Assembly (NCBI RefSeq): GCF_016773205.1
Contig: NZ_JAETWB010000001.1
Location: forward strand, 62,001-126,000
Reading direction: 5' to 3'
Source: Belnapia arida
Lineage (GTDB): Bacteria; Pseudomonadota; Alphaproteobacteria; Acetobacterales; Acetobacteraceae
DNA: 64,000 nucleotides
Made by a program: the position numbers and the translations under genes. Shown here one piece after another: positions 52,224 through 60,831 of the stretch. The notes under the pieces were generated by a model. That model did no database searches, had not been told where the DNA came from, and was given only the letters and a program-made list of their open reading frames with translations. Numbering within the stretch: position 1 is the stretch's first letter; each line of letters begins with the position of its first letter.

Positions 52224-53084
52224 ATGCCCAATGACCATCGCCCGCCGCTGCCTGAGCAGCACCAGGACCAGGTGCCCGGCCGCGATGCTCCGATGGACCC
52301 GCCGCCCGATTACGGCGAGGCCAGCTATCGCGGCTCCGGCCGTCTTGCGGGCAAGGCGGCGATCATCACCGGCGGCGACAGCGGCATCGGCCGCGCCGTG
52401 GCCCTCGCCTTCGCGCGCGAGGGCGCCGATGTCGCAGTCGCCTACCTGAACGAGGAAGAGGATGCGCGCGAATCCGCCCGCCTCGTCGAGTCCGCCGGCC
52501 GTCGCGCCGTGCTCATCGGCGGTGACATCGCCGACCCGGCCGTCTGCCGCCGCATCGTCGAGGAGACTGCCAAGGCCTTCGGCAAGATCGACGTGCTGGT
52601 CAACAACGCCGCCTACCAGATGACGCGCGGATCCCTCGACGAGATCAGCGACGAGGAGTGGGACTACACCTTCGACGTCAACATAAACGCGATGTTCCGT
52701 ATCACCCGGGCGGCGCTGCCGCACATGAAGGCGGGTGCCGCCATCATCAACACCGTTTCGGTGAATGCCGATACGCCGAAGCCGAAGCTCATCCCCTATT
52801 CGGCAACCAAGGCGGCGATCCAGAATTTCACCGGCAGCCTCGCGCAGCTTCTGGCCGAGCGGGGGATCCGCGCCAATTGCGTCGCCCCCGGCCCGATCTG
52901 GACGCCGCTGATCCCCGCCACAATGCCGGTCGAGCAGGTGAAGAGCTTTGGCTCCGAAGTGCCGATCGGACGCCCGGGCCAGCCGGCCGAACTCGCGCCC
53001 GTCTACGTCATGCTGGCCTCGGACGAGGCGAGCTATGTCTCGGGCGCGACGGTCGCTGTCACCGGCGGCAAGCCGATCCTTTGA
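52224..53084 (+). CDS. SDR oxidoreductase, YghA/GsiB-associated type
   Basis: 286-residue short-chain dehydrogenase with an N-terminal Pro/Gln-rich extension (RPPLPEQHQDQVPGRDAPMD) typical of the YghA/YhdF subgroup. Cofactor TGGDSGIGRAVALAFA, NNAAYQM, catalytic Ser (NTVSVNADTP) and Tyr-x-x-x-Lys (YSATKAAIQNFTGSLA), C terminus VSGATVAVTGGKPIL. Substrate unknown; the family is often stress-induced (glucose/ribitol dehydrogenase-like naming). Ribosome-binding site CGAGGAGGACC before ATG 52224. Confidence 0.92.
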   Translation: MPNDHRPPLPEQHQDQVPGRDAPMDPPPDYGEASYRGSGRLAGKAAIITGGDSGIGRAVALAFAREGADVAVAYLNEEEDARESARLVESAGRRAVLIGGDIADPAVCRRIVEETAKAFGKIDVLVNNAAYQMTRGSLDEISDEEWDYTFDVNINAMFRITRAALPHMKAGAAIINTVSVNADTPKPKLIPYSATKAAIQNFTGSLAQLLAERGIRANCVAPGPIWTPLIPATMPVEQVKSFGSEVPIGRPGQPAELAPVYVMLASDEASYVSGATVAVTGGKPIL

Positions 53085-53111
53085 GGGGGCGGTAGTCGAG
53101 GATCAGGCGGT

Positions 53112-53492
53112 TCAGTTCCCCGCCAGCGGCAGCGCCGGCTTCTCCCGGCGCTGCCGGTCGGCCAGGGCCAGGGCCCGTGCCGTCTCGATCAGCGCCTGCC
53201 GGACCGAAGGGTCGCCGATGGCGGTGAAGGCCTGGACCAGGCTCATCACGCCGTGGCCGGCGAGATGGGTGAGGGCATGCCGCCCGGCCTGGCCCAGCAA
53301 TCCTTCGACCGAGGTGTTGCAAAGCGCCGCCCAGACCGGCAGCCGGTCGGCGCAGAGGCGGTTCTGCCCGCGTTCGTATTTCAGCACCTGCTGCGGGCTG
53401 ACGCCGAGTGCCACGCCCATCTGCGCCAGGGTCACGCCGGCATCGAGGCGAGCCTGCTTCAGCCGATGGTGAATCGGCTCGGCGTTCCGCAT
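53112..53492 (-). CDS. XRE-family transcriptional regulator
   Basis: 126-residue regulator with a Cro/CI-type HTH: LKQARLDAGVTLAQMGVALG then VSPQQVLKYERGQNRLCADR. The C-terminal part (AFTAIGDPSVRQALIETARA) is helical and unassigned. ATG 53492 taken as start; the frame is open to 53657 and starts at 53570 or 53555 remain possible. Divergent from the aldolase/dehydrogenase operon across an AT-rich gap with an inverted repeat. Confidence 0.82.
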   Translation of the reverse strand: MRNAEPIHHRLKQARLDAGVTLAQMGVALGVSPQQVLKYERGQNRLCADRLPVWAALCNTSVEGLLGQAGRHALTHLAGHGVMSLVQAFTAIGDPSVRQALIETARALALADRQRREKPALPLAGN

Positions 53493-53651
53493 GGTCGTCG
53501 GTGCTTCCCCCTCCTGCGGAAGGAGAGGGGCCGGCCTCGAGGTAATCCGCGGCATGGCGCATGCAACCATTAGATTATTATCAAACTTAGGCTTCTTTGC
53601 TTTGGTTGAGAAGACGCAAGCCCTCCCCTTCATTGCAAAATCACACCAATC

Positions 53652-53674
53652 TGACACGGATTTGCACGGTGTCA
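53652..53674. promoter_or_regulatory. Inverted repeat in the regulator/aldolase intergenic region
   Basis: TGACAC / GTGTCA, 6-bp arms with 11 bases between, in the AT-richest part of the window and 100 bases before the aldolase start. A candidate binding site of the divergent XRE protein. Confidence 0.45.
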
Positions 53675-53774
53675 GAACAGGTCAGGTTCCATCCATCGCA
53701 CAGGGCCGCCGCTGCTGGACAAAGCCGCGGATCGGGTGCGGGATACTTGCCGCGTCCAGGAAAGGAAGAGAGCG

Positions 53775-54560
53775 ATGCTCGACGGCACCGAATACCGTAT
53801 CCCCTCGCTGCGCCATAAGGTGAGCCCGGAGGAATGGCAGGCCCGCATCGACCTCGCCGCCTGCTACCGGCTGGTCGACCTCTACCACATGAGCGACTTG
53901 ATCGCGAACCACGTCTCCGTCCGCGTCCCGGGGGAGGATGCCTTCCTCATCAATGCCTATGGCCTGCTCTACGAGGAGATCACGGCCTCCTCGCTGATGA
54001 AGGTCGACTATGACGGCAACATCCTGCTGAAGCCGGACTTTCCCGACCAGGATTACGGCGTGAACCGCGCCGGCTTCGTCATCCACTCGGCAGTCCACAA
54101 GGCGCGGCACGACCTGGCCTGCGTCGCGCATACCCATACCTGGGCCGGCATGGCGGTCTCGACCCTCGAATGCGGGCTGCTGCCGAACACCCAGACCAGC
54201 ATGCGCTTCGCCAAGATCAGCTACCATGACTTCAACGGCGTGGTGCTCGACCTGTCCGAGCAGGAGCGGCTGGTGCGCGACCTCGGCGACAACAACGCCA
54301 TGATTCTGCGCAACCACGGCCTGCTGACCGTCGGCACCACCATCCCGGAGGCCTTCAACGCCCTTCATCGCCTCGAGCTGTCCTGCAAGACGCAGATCGC
54401 GGCGATGTCCTGCAACACGCCGATGGTCAAGGTCGGCGACGACATCGTCGAGAAGACCTACATGAACTACCAGCCGCAGGTCCGCCGGCCCTTCGGCCTG
54501 CTCGACTGGCCGGCCCTGCTGCGGAAGCTCGACCGCATCGACCCCAGCTACCGGACCTGA
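53775..54560 (+). CDS. Class II aldolase/adducin family protein
   Basis: 261-residue metal-dependent aldolase-type enzyme. Zinc ligands His119 and His121 (VAHTHTWAGMAVS) and His181 (LRNHGLLTVG); DLIANHVSVRVPGEDAFLIN and FVIHSAVHKARHDLACV are typical of the subgroup related to L-fuculose-phosphate aldolase and decarboxylases. Start 53775 is set by GGAAGAGAG. TGATG junction with the following dehydrogenase gene indicates coupled translation. Confidence 0.93.
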   Translation: MLDGTEYRIPSLRHKVSPEEWQARIDLAACYRLVDLYHMSDLIANHVSVRVPGEDAFLINAYGLLYEEITASSLMKVDYDGNILLKPDFPDQDYGVNRAGFVIHSAVHKARHDLACVAHTHTWAGMAVSTLECGLLPNTQTSMRFAKISYHDFNGVVLDLSEQERLVRDLGDNNAMILRNHGLLTVGTTIPEAFNALHRLELSCKTQIAAMSCNTPMVKVGDDIVEKTYMNYQPQVRRPFGLLDWPALLRKLDRIDPSYRT

Positions 54561-55525
54561 TGCGCATCCTGCTCTCGGACGTCGCCGAGGCCCGGCACGG
54601 TGCGCGCATCCGCGCCGCCGTGCCGGGCATGGCGCTGGTGCCCGTCGCGCCCGAAGGTCCCTTGCCCGATACCGCGGGCATCGGGATGGCCTTCATCTCC
54701 CGCGACCTCTTCCTCGGCGGCACCCGCTTCCGCCTCACCGCGCGCTTCCAGCGCTTCGTCGACCTGGTCCTCGCCGCGCCCGACCTGAAGCGCGTGCAGA
54801 CCTTCTCCGCCGGCACCGACATGGCGCCCTACCAAGCGATGCGCGCCCGGGGGATCGAGGTGGTCGGCGCCAGCGGCGCCAGCGCCCCGGCCGTGGCGCA
54901 GGCCGCCATCGCCGGCCTACTCGCGCTCGCCCGCCGCCTGCCGCAGGTGATGGAGGCCCAAGCCCGCCACGCCTGGGAGCCGATCTACGGCGAGGGCGAG
55001 CCGCCGGACCTCGCCAGCCAGACCGCGCTCATCATCGGCACCGGGCCGATCGGGCAGGAGATCGCCCGCCTCGCCGCCGCCTTCGGCCTGCGCCCCATCG
55101 GCATACGGCGCGATGGCGCCGCGCCGCCGCCGCCGCATTTCACCGAGACCTATCCCTACGCCGACCTGCCGCGGCTCCTGCCGTGCGCCGACTGGCTGAT
55201 CCTCGCCTGCCCGCTGACCGAGACGACCCGGAACCTGATCGACGCCGCGGCCCTGGCCCGGCTCCCGGCCGGCAGCGGGCTGGTGAACGTCTCCCGTGGC
55301 GGCGTGGTGGATGAGGGGGCACTGCTCGCCGCCCTGCGGTCGGGCCACCTGTCGGGCGCCTTCCTCGACGTCTTCACCGAGGAGCCCCTGCCGGCCGGGA
55401 GCCCGTTCTGGGACCTCTCCAACGTCATCGTCTCGCCGCACAGCGCGGCGGCCGGGGAGGGGCTGGCCGAGCGCGTGGCCGAGATCTTCTGCGGCAATCT
55501 CCGCGGCTGGACCGGCGCCGGCTGA
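54560..55525 (+). CDS. D-isomer-specific 2-hydroxyacid dehydrogenase
   Basis: 321-residue NAD(P)-dependent 2-hydroxyacid dehydrogenase. Rossmann motif IIGTGPIGQEIARLAAAFG, active-site Arg region LVNVSRGGVVDEGALL, Glu in FTEEPLPAGSPFW and His in VSPHSAAAGEGL. N-terminal half is divergent (LLSDVAEARHGARIRA). Translated with the aldolase gene through TGATG; together they would process a hydroxy- or keto-acid carbohydrate derivative. Confidence 0.92.
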   Translation: MRILLSDVAEARHGARIRAAVPGMALVPVAPEGPLPDTAGIGMAFISRDLFLGGTRFRLTARFQRFVDLVLAAPDLKRVQTFSAGTDMAPYQAMRARGIEVVGASGASAPAVAQAAIAGLLALARRLPQVMEAQARHAWEPIYGEGEPPDLASQTALIIGTGPIGQEIARLAAAFGLRPIGIRRDGAAPPPPHFTETYPYADLPRLLPCADWLILACPLTETTRNLIDAAALARLPAGSGLVNVSRGGVVDEGALLAALRSGHLSGAFLDVFTEEPLPAGSPFWDLSNVIVSPHSAAAGEGLAERVAEIFCGNLRGWTGAG

Positions 55526-55531
55526 CGGGCC

Positions 55532-56926
55532 CTAGATCGCCGGCGCCATGTCCTTCCACGGGGCGGCGCGCTCATAGGCGGCGGCGGCGCGATAGAGCAG
55601 GGCTTCCCGGAAGCTCGGGGCGACGAGCTGCAGGCCGAGGGGAAGGCCCGCCTCGCGGCTCAGGCCGCACATCACGCTGATCGCCGGGTGGCCGGTGACG
55701 TTGAAAGGGGTGCGGGCCTGGCGGGGGTAAGTGCGCTCCACCTCCGCGGCGTCGTCGATGCGGCAGGCTGGATCCATGGAACTGGCGCAGAGCAGCAGGT
55801 CCATCTCGGCGAAGGCGGCCTCCACGGCGGCGACGAGCTCGCGGCGGCGGCGCTGGGCCTGCACGTAGTCGGCGCCGGTGACGAACATCCCTGGCAGCAG
55901 CCGGCGGCGGGTGATGTGGGCATAGTCGCCGGGACGCTCGCGCAGCCAGGCTTCGTGGATGGCGGTCGCCTCGGGCAGCATGATGGTGCGGTTGACGCCG
56001 GCGAATTCGCCGAGCGGCGGCAGGATCGCCGTCGTCACCCGGGCGCCCTCGGCGGCGAGAAGCACGGCAGCGGCCTCGAGGGCGGCGGCCATCTCGGGCG
56101 TCGCCGGCTGGTCGTGCTCGTGGAAATGGCGGACGAAGCCGATCCTCAGGCCTTTCAGTCCGAGGTGGAGGTCGCGGGTGAAGTCCTCGGCCGGATGCTG
56201 GGCGCTGCCGGGGTCGGCGGGGTCGTGGCCGGCGATGGCGTTCAGCAGCAAGGCGTTGTCGCGCACCGTGCGGGTCATCGGCCCGACATGGTCGAGCGTG
56301 AAGGAGAGCGGGAAGACACCGCGGCGGGAGACGAGGCCATAGGTCGGCTTCAGCCCGACGAGTCCGCAATGGCTGGCCGGATGGCGGACCGAACCACCGG
56401 TATCGGTGCCGAGTGCCGCCGGCAGCATCCGCGCAGCGACCGCGGAGCCGGAGCCGGAGGAGGAGCCGCCCGGATGATGCGCCGTGTTCCAGGGATTGCG
56501 GGCGGGTGGGAAGGGCAGGTCGAAGGCCGGGCCGCCGATGGCGAATTCATGCGTTGCCAGCTTGACCGGGAAGAGGGCGCCGGCGGCCCGCAGGCGGGCC
56601 GTCGCATGGGCGTCCTCCGCCGCGATACGGTCGAGCTGCAGCTTCGAATGGCAGGTCGTCGCGTGGCCGGCGAGGTCGATTATGTCCTTCAACCCGACCG
56701 GAATGCCGTGCATTGGGCCGCGCGGGCCGTTGCGCGCGATCTCGGCCTCGGCGGCGCGGGCATCCCCCATCGCCTCCTCTGCGGCGAAGCGGACGATGGC
56801 GTTGAGGCGCGGCTCCGCCACGGCGATGCGGTCGAGGCAGGATTGCAGCAGCTCGACTGGCGAGAGGCGGCGGGCGGCGATGAGGGCGGCGGCCTCGGCC
56901 AGCGGCAGGGCGTGCGGCGCGGTCAT
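55532..56926 (-). CDS. Amidase (AtzE/GatA-like)
   Basis: 464-residue amidase-signature hydrolase. Ser-cisSer-Lys triad: Lys80 (IPVGLKDIIDLAG), cis-Ser155 (HPGGSSSGSGSAVAA) and nucleophile Ser179 (GTDTGGSVRHPAS). ATG 56926 overlaps the preceding DUF4089 gene by 4 bases. That pairing is the layout of AtzE with AtzG, where the small protein stabilises the amidase, so a carboxybiuret- or ureido-type substrate is possible but not proven. Confidence 0.93.
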   Translation of the reverse strand: MTAPHALPLAEAAALIAARRLSPVELLQSCLDRIAVAEPRLNAIVRFAAEEAMGDARAAEAEIARNGPRGPMHGIPVGLKDIIDLAGHATTCHSKLQLDRIAAEDAHATARLRAAGALFPVKLATHEFAIGGPAFDLPFPPARNPWNTAHHPGGSSSGSGSAVAARMLPAALGTDTGGSVRHPASHCGLVGLKPTYGLVSRRGVFPLSFTLDHVGPMTRTVRDNALLLNAIAGHDPADPGSAQHPAEDFTRDLHLGLKGLRIGFVRHFHEHDQPATPEMAAALEAAAVLLAAEGARVTTAILPPLGEFAGVNRTIMLPEATAIHEAWLRERPGDYAHITRRRLLPGMFVTGADYVQAQRRRRELVAAVEAAFAEMDLLLCASSMDPACRIDDAAEVERTYPRQARTPFNVTGHPAISVMCGLSREAGLPLGLQLVAPSFREALLYRAAAAYERAAPWKDMAPAI

Positions 56927-57114
56927 GCGGCACCCTTGGGCTGCACCGGCGCGCGGTAGGGCGGGGTGGGCTCGGCGGCAGGGCTGGCGGGGCGGCTGAA
57001 GGCGTCCCGGAAACGGGCGGCGAGGGCGATCGCCTCCTCCACATCGGCGCGGTGATCCTGCCAGGCGCGGTCGAGGCCGGCGGCCTTCGCCAGGGTTTCG
57101 GCCCGATCCGCCAT
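56923..57114 (-). CDS. DUF4089/AtzG-like small partner of the amidase
   Basis: 63-residue protein, ATG 57114: MADRAETLAKAAGLDRAWQD then VEEAIALAARFRDAF and a Pro/Ala-rich tail. A helical pair of this size directly before an amidase fits the DUF4089 family, which includes AtzG of the cyanuric-acid pathway. Its ATGA overlap with the amidase supports a complex of the two. Assignment rests on size, position and helix pattern. Confidence 0.75.
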   Translation of the reverse strand: MADRAETLAKAAGLDRAWQDHRADVEEAIALAARFRDAFSRPASPAAEPTPPYRAPVQPKGAA

Positions 57115-57263
57115 CCTGCGCCCCCTCTCGCTGCGGTGGGGATGGTGGCGCAAAAGAAGAGGGGGCGGAACCCTCGCAGGTGCCGCCCCCGAGTTTGCGC
57201 GCCGCCGGGAGGGGAGGACGCCTGCCTTCATTGGGGGGAAGGGTCAGTGCGTTGCGGCGCAAA

Positions 57264-57279
57264 AGACCATCTCTGGTCT
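57264..57279. promoter_or_regulatory. Inverted repeat between amidase and CoA-transferase operons
   Basis: AGACCA-TCTC-TGGTCT, a perfect 6-4-6 repeat in the 274-base divergent region. GGCGCAAAAGA also occurs twice here (57147-57157 and 57256-57266). Candidate regulator site; no regulator gene is adjacent. Confidence 0.45.
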
Positions 57280-57388
57280 GGGATGAGGATGCATCCGAAA
57301 GGATGAAGACATCGTTGTGGTTCTGGCCGCTTTTGTCGCCGCCGGGTGGGGTCTATGCAGGACAGGCAGCGCCAAGCAGGAGGAAGCA

Positions 57389-58588
57389 ATGCCGTCGCCA
57401 CAGGAAACGCCGCAGGGCCTGCCGCTCGCGGGCCTCAGGATCGTCGAGCTGGGGCACTACATCGCGGCGCCCTTCGCCACCCGGCTGCTGGCCGATCTTG
57501 GGGCCGAGGTCATCAAGGTGGAGCCGCCGGAGGGCGACCCGGTGCGCGGCTGGGGCTCCGCCGTCGAAGGCCATCCCGTCTGGTTCAGCGTGCATGGGCG
57601 GAACAAGCTCTCGGTCACGCTGGACCTGAAGAGCGAGGCGGACAAGGCGAAGCTCCGCCGGCTGGTGGCGCGGGCCGATGGGTTGGTCGAGAATTTCCGC
57701 CCCGGCCAGCTGGAGCGCTACGGCCTCGGGCCGGAGGCGCTGCATGCGGTGAACCCGCGCCTCGTCATCGCCCGCATCAGCGGCTACGGGCAGGATGGGC
57801 CCTACCGGGACAAGCCGGCCTTCGGGGCGATCGGCGAGGCGATGGGCGGCTTGCGGCACCTCACCGCCAATCCGGGGCAGACGGAGCTGCCGCCGCCGCG
57901 CTGCGGCGTCTCGATCAGCGACGACCTGGCAGGCATGTACGCGGCGATGGGGCTGGTTTCGGCCTGCTGGCAGGTGAAGGGCAACCCGGAGGCGCGCGGG
58001 CGCGTCATCGACGTGGACCTGGTCAGCAGCGTCTTCTCGCTGATGGAGGGCATGCTGCCGGAATACGGGCTGTTCGGCTGGGTGCGGCAGCCGCAGGGGG
58101 CGGCGATCAAGACGGCGGCGCCGACCAACACCTATCCCTGCGCCGATGGCAAATGGCTCTGCATCGCCGGCAATTCGGACCTTATCTTCCGCCGGCTGAT
58201 GGCGGCGATCGGCCGGACCGAGGCGGCTACTGACCCGCGCTTCGCCACCAATGGGCTGCGCTGCGAGCATGTCGCCGAGCTGGACGCGATGATCGCCGAC
58301 TGGACGCGGACCCTGCCCGCCACCGAGGCCGAGACGGTGCTGGAACGGGCCGAGGTGCCATGCTCCCGCCTCTACGACATGCGGGACTGCGTGGAGGACC
58401 CACACTTCCGCGCCCGCGCGCTGGTGATGCAGGTCGAGGACCCGCTGCTCGGGCCAGTGCTGCATCCGGCGGCGCCCTTTCGCTTCGACGGCGTCGCGCC
58501 GCGCGAGATGGTGCGCTGGACGGGACCGGCCGCGGGGGCGCACAACCGGCATGTCTTCGAAGAATTGCTGAAGGAGGGCGAGGGATGA
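57389..58588 (+). CDS. CaiB/BaiF-family CoA-transferase
   Basis: 399-residue class III CoA-transferase that moves CoA between carboxylic acids. Opening GLRIVELGHYIAAPFATRLL, then LGAEVIKVEPPEGDPVRGWG, ENFRPGQLERYGLG, ISGYGQDGPY and the catalytic-Asp region CGVSISDDLAGMYAAMG (Asp178). ATG 57389 has an AGGAGG site. Coupled (ATGA) to a hydroxymethylglutaryl-CoA lyase-like gene; this pair is frequent and is thought to activate and cleave a branched dicarboxylate such as citramalate or itaconate derivatives. Confidence 0.94.
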   Translation: MPSPQETPQGLPLAGLRIVELGHYIAAPFATRLLADLGAEVIKVEPPEGDPVRGWGSAVEGHPVWFSVHGRNKLSVTLDLKSEADKAKLRRLVARADGLVENFRPGQLERYGLGPEALHAVNPRLVIARISGYGQDGPYRDKPAFGAIGEAMGGLRHLTANPGQTELPPPRCGVSISDDLAGMYAAMGLVSACWQVKGNPEARGRVIDVDLVSSVFSLMEGMLPEYGLFGWVRQPQGAAIKTAAPTNTYPCADGKWLCIAGNSDLIFRRLMAAIGRTEAATDPRFATNGLRCEHVAELDAMIADWTRTLPATEAETVLERAEVPCSRLYDMRDCVEDPHFRARALVMQVEDPLLGPVLHPAAPFRFDGVAPREMVRWTGPAAGAHNRHVFEELLKEGEG

Positions 58589-59481
58589 ACGGGGTCGCAT
58601 TGTCGGAGGTCGCGCCGCGCGACGGACTGCAATCCATCGGGGCCTTCGTGCCGACGGAGACGAAGATCGGGCTGGTCCGCGCCTGCTACGAGGCAGGGTT
58701 GCGGCGGATGGAAGTGGGCAGCTTCGTCTCGCCCAAGGCTATCCCGCAGATGGCGGATACCGGCGCCGTGCTGCAGTTCGCCAAGCAGCTCGAAGGGCTG
58801 GAATGCACCGTGCTGGTGCCGAACCGGCGCGGCTTCGAGGCGGCAATGGCGGCGGGGGCCGACCGGCTCGGCCTGTTCATGTCGGTGACCGAGAGCCACA
58901 ACAAGGCGAACCTGAACCGCAGCCGGGCGGAGAGCCTGGCCGACCTCTCGGCCATCGTGCGGGAGGCACCGAAGGGGACGCCGATCCGCTTCAACCTCTC
59001 CTGCGCCTTTCACTGTCCCTTCGAGGGGGTGGTGCCGGAGCAGGCGACGCTCGACCTGGTGGAGCAGGTGGTGGCTCTCGACCCGGAGATGGAGATCGCC
59101 ATCTGCGACACCACGGGGAATGCGGCGCCGGACCAGGTGCGGCGAATCTTCGAGCGGGCCATTGCCGCCTGGGGCAAGCGCTTCGCCTTCCACGGGCATG
59201 ACACCTACGGGATGGGCGTCGCCAATGTGGTCGCGGCCTATGAGGCGGGGGTGCGGGTGATGGACGCGGCCTCTGGCGGCATCGGCGGGTGCCCGTTCGC
59301 GCCGGGGGCGACGGGGAATGTGGCGATGGAGGACGTCGCCTGGATGTTCGGCCGGATGGGCATCGAGACGGGCGTCGCCTGGGACCGGCTGCTGGTCGCC
59401 GCGGACATGGCGGCTGCCGTGCCCGGCGCCATCCCCGGCGGTGCGATGCGCCGCGTCCCCGCCGTCCGCAGGGCGGCGTAA
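58585..59481 (+). CDS. Hydroxymethylglutaryl-CoA lyase-like enzyme
   Basis: 298-residue TIM-barrel lyase of the HMGL family. Metal and catalytic segments: VALSEVAPRDGLQSIGAFVP, VGSFVSPKAIPQMADT, SVTESHNKANLNRS, FHGHDTYGMGVANVVAAYEA, and the Cys loop ASGGIGGCPFAPGATGNVAM. It releases acetyl-CoA or pyruvate from a 3-hydroxy-3-methyl-acyl-CoA. Overlaps the CoA-transferase stop as ATGA. Exact substrate (HMG-CoA or citramalyl-CoA) open. Confidence 0.92.
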   Translation: MNGVALSEVAPRDGLQSIGAFVPTETKIGLVRACYEAGLRRMEVGSFVSPKAIPQMADTGAVLQFAKQLEGLECTVLVPNRRGFEAAMAAGADRLGLFMSVTESHNKANLNRSRAESLADLSAIVREAPKGTPIRFNLSCAFHCPFEGVVPEQATLDLVEQVVALDPEMEIAICDTTGNAAPDQVRRIFERAIAAWGKRFAFHGHDTYGMGVANVVAAYEAGVRVMDAASGGIGGCPFAPGATGNVAMEDVAWMFGRMGIETGVAWDRLLVAADMAAAVPGAIPGGAMRRVPAVRRAA

Positions 59482-59501
59482 CCCGGGGAAAGCGATGGGG
59501 G

Positions 59502-59526
59502 CCCGGGGGAAGCGCCTTCCCCCGGG
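59502..59526 (+). terminator. Terminator hairpin after the lyase gene
   Basis: 11-bp perfect stem CCCGGGGGAAG / CTTCCCCCGGG with loop CGC, between convergent genes; CTTTCTC follows on the plus strand. Confidence 0.65.
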
Positions 59527-59538
59527 ACCTTTCTCTAT

Positions 59539-60045
59539 CTAGCGGCGCCGCGCCGGCGTCCGGCTCTGCCGCGGCGGCTGAGCGGGTGGGGCGGGCGGGG
59601 CCGGCGGCGGCGTGTAGCTCACGTTGACCGCCACGCGCATCGTCGCGTTGCCTGGCTTCAGCTGGACGGCGAAGCTGTCCGTCCCGCCGAAGGCGGCGTT
59701 CGGGATGTAGTCCACGCGCGTGTTGTCGCCGACCGTATGGATATGCACCCGGCCGTTCTGCGGACGGCTCTGCACCGTGCCGTAGGCGAAGGGCTTCGGC
59801 CCGGCCTGGGCGACGGTGATGCCGCACCAGCCGCCGTCATTGTCGACGGTCATGGTGGTCTCGACCTGCTGCCCGGTGGAGAGCACGGCAGCCTGCGGCA
59901 CGGTGCAGGTCTTGGCGCCACCGGCGAGGTCGTTCGCATAAAGGCGGGCGCCCGGCGCGGCCTGGCGGGCCTGCTGCTGCGGCGCGCAGGCGGCGAGCAG
60001 GGCGGCCAGCGCGAGCGGGCCGGCGAGGGGGAGGCGGAGGCTCAT
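59539..60045 (-). CDS. Putative lipoprotein with beta-sandwich domain
   Basis: 168 residues. Leader MSLRLPLAGPLALAALLAAC with lipobox Cys20. Mature region with CTVPQAAVLSTGQQVETTMT, WCGITVAQAGPKPFAYGTVQ, then VDYIPNAAFGGTDSFAVQLK, a pattern like bacterial Ig/cadherin-like (Big_9-type) repeats. Pro-rich C terminus ending SRTPARRR. Function unknown. It overlaps the upstream secreted-protein gene by 4 bases, so the two are translated together. Confidence 0.7.
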   Translation of the reverse strand: MSLRLPLAGPLALAALLAACAPQQQARQAAPGARLYANDLAGGAKTCTVPQAAVLSTGQQVETTMTVDNDGGWCGITVAQAGPKPFAYGTVQSRPQNGRVHIHTVGDNTRVDYIPNAAFGGTDSFAVQLKPGNATMRVAVNVSYTPPPAPPAPPAQPPRQSRTPARRR

Positions 60046-60596
60046 CGGTGATGGGTTCCAGCGGTGCGGCGGGCCGGGGTGGCCGCGCGAGGGGCGGGCG
60101 CGCCCTGGCAGGCGGTGGCGCCGGAGGAGAGCAGGTCCTTGCCGGCGGCGTAGCCGGGCAGGTCGTCCGAGCTTTGCAGCGCCATCACCTCGTCGAACAG
60201 GCCGCCATTGCGCGAGCAGAAATCGCTGCCGAGCGAGCGGGCGACGTTCGAGCGCACATTGGCGAGCTCGGTGATGTAGATGTCGTTCTGCCGCTGGCCG
60301 GGGCGGGTGCCGCCGTGGGTGCGGATGAAGTACTGGCCGAAGGCACGGCCGTTCTGCGCCAGAGCCGGCTGGTACTTCTGAACGAAGGCGTTGTAGCGGT
60401 CTTCCTGCTTGCAGGTGGTGGCGACCACCATCAGCTCGGTCTTCAGCGCCTCGATCTCGAAGACGGTCTGGTCCGTCTCGGCGGCGCAGCGCGGCAAGGC
60501 GCTTGCGGGTTGGGCGGCAAGGAGCACGCCGGCCATCAGCAGCGCAACCGGCGCGGCAGCGGGGCGGCGACGCAGCCGCCTGTTGGTTTCGGTCAT
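60042..60596 (-). CDS. Secreted protein of unknown function
   Basis: 184 residues from ATG 60596 (AGGAAGG site). Basic leader RRLRRRPAAAPVALLMAGVL to about ASA-LP. Mature part Cys-containing: LPRCAAETDQTVFEIEALKT, ELMVVATTCKQEDRYNAFVQ, then SLGSDFCSRNGGLFDEVMAL and TACQGAP; four Cys could form two disulfides. Helical and periplasmic. No family recognised. First gene of a two-gene unit with the lipoprotein downstream. Confidence 0.7.
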   Translation of the reverse strand: MTETNRRLRRRPAAAPVALLMAGVLLAAQPASALPRCAAETDQTVFEIEALKTELMVVATTCKQEDRYNAFVQKYQPALAQNGRAFGQYFIRTHGGTRPGQRQNDIYITELANVRSNVARSLGSDFCSRNGGLFDEVMALQSSDDLPGYAAGKDLLSSGATACQGAPAPRAATPARRTAGTHHR

Positions 60597-60831
60597 CACC
60601 TGGCCCTTCCTGAGCAATTGCGGGCCTTGTCCCTCCCGCCGGGGTTGCCGGCGCGGCTGGAGCATTCCCCCCGCATGCGCGCCGTATTTCGCATAAATGG
60701 CGGGCTTGGGCGAGAGGTTGATGATGGCGTTCCAGTAATACGCTGCAAACCCTTGATGGGGCGAGCTTTCCGGCTGGCTCGACCGGCGGTTTCGGCTATG
60801 TTGCCCGGGTTGGAGGGCCGGATTCGCTGCG

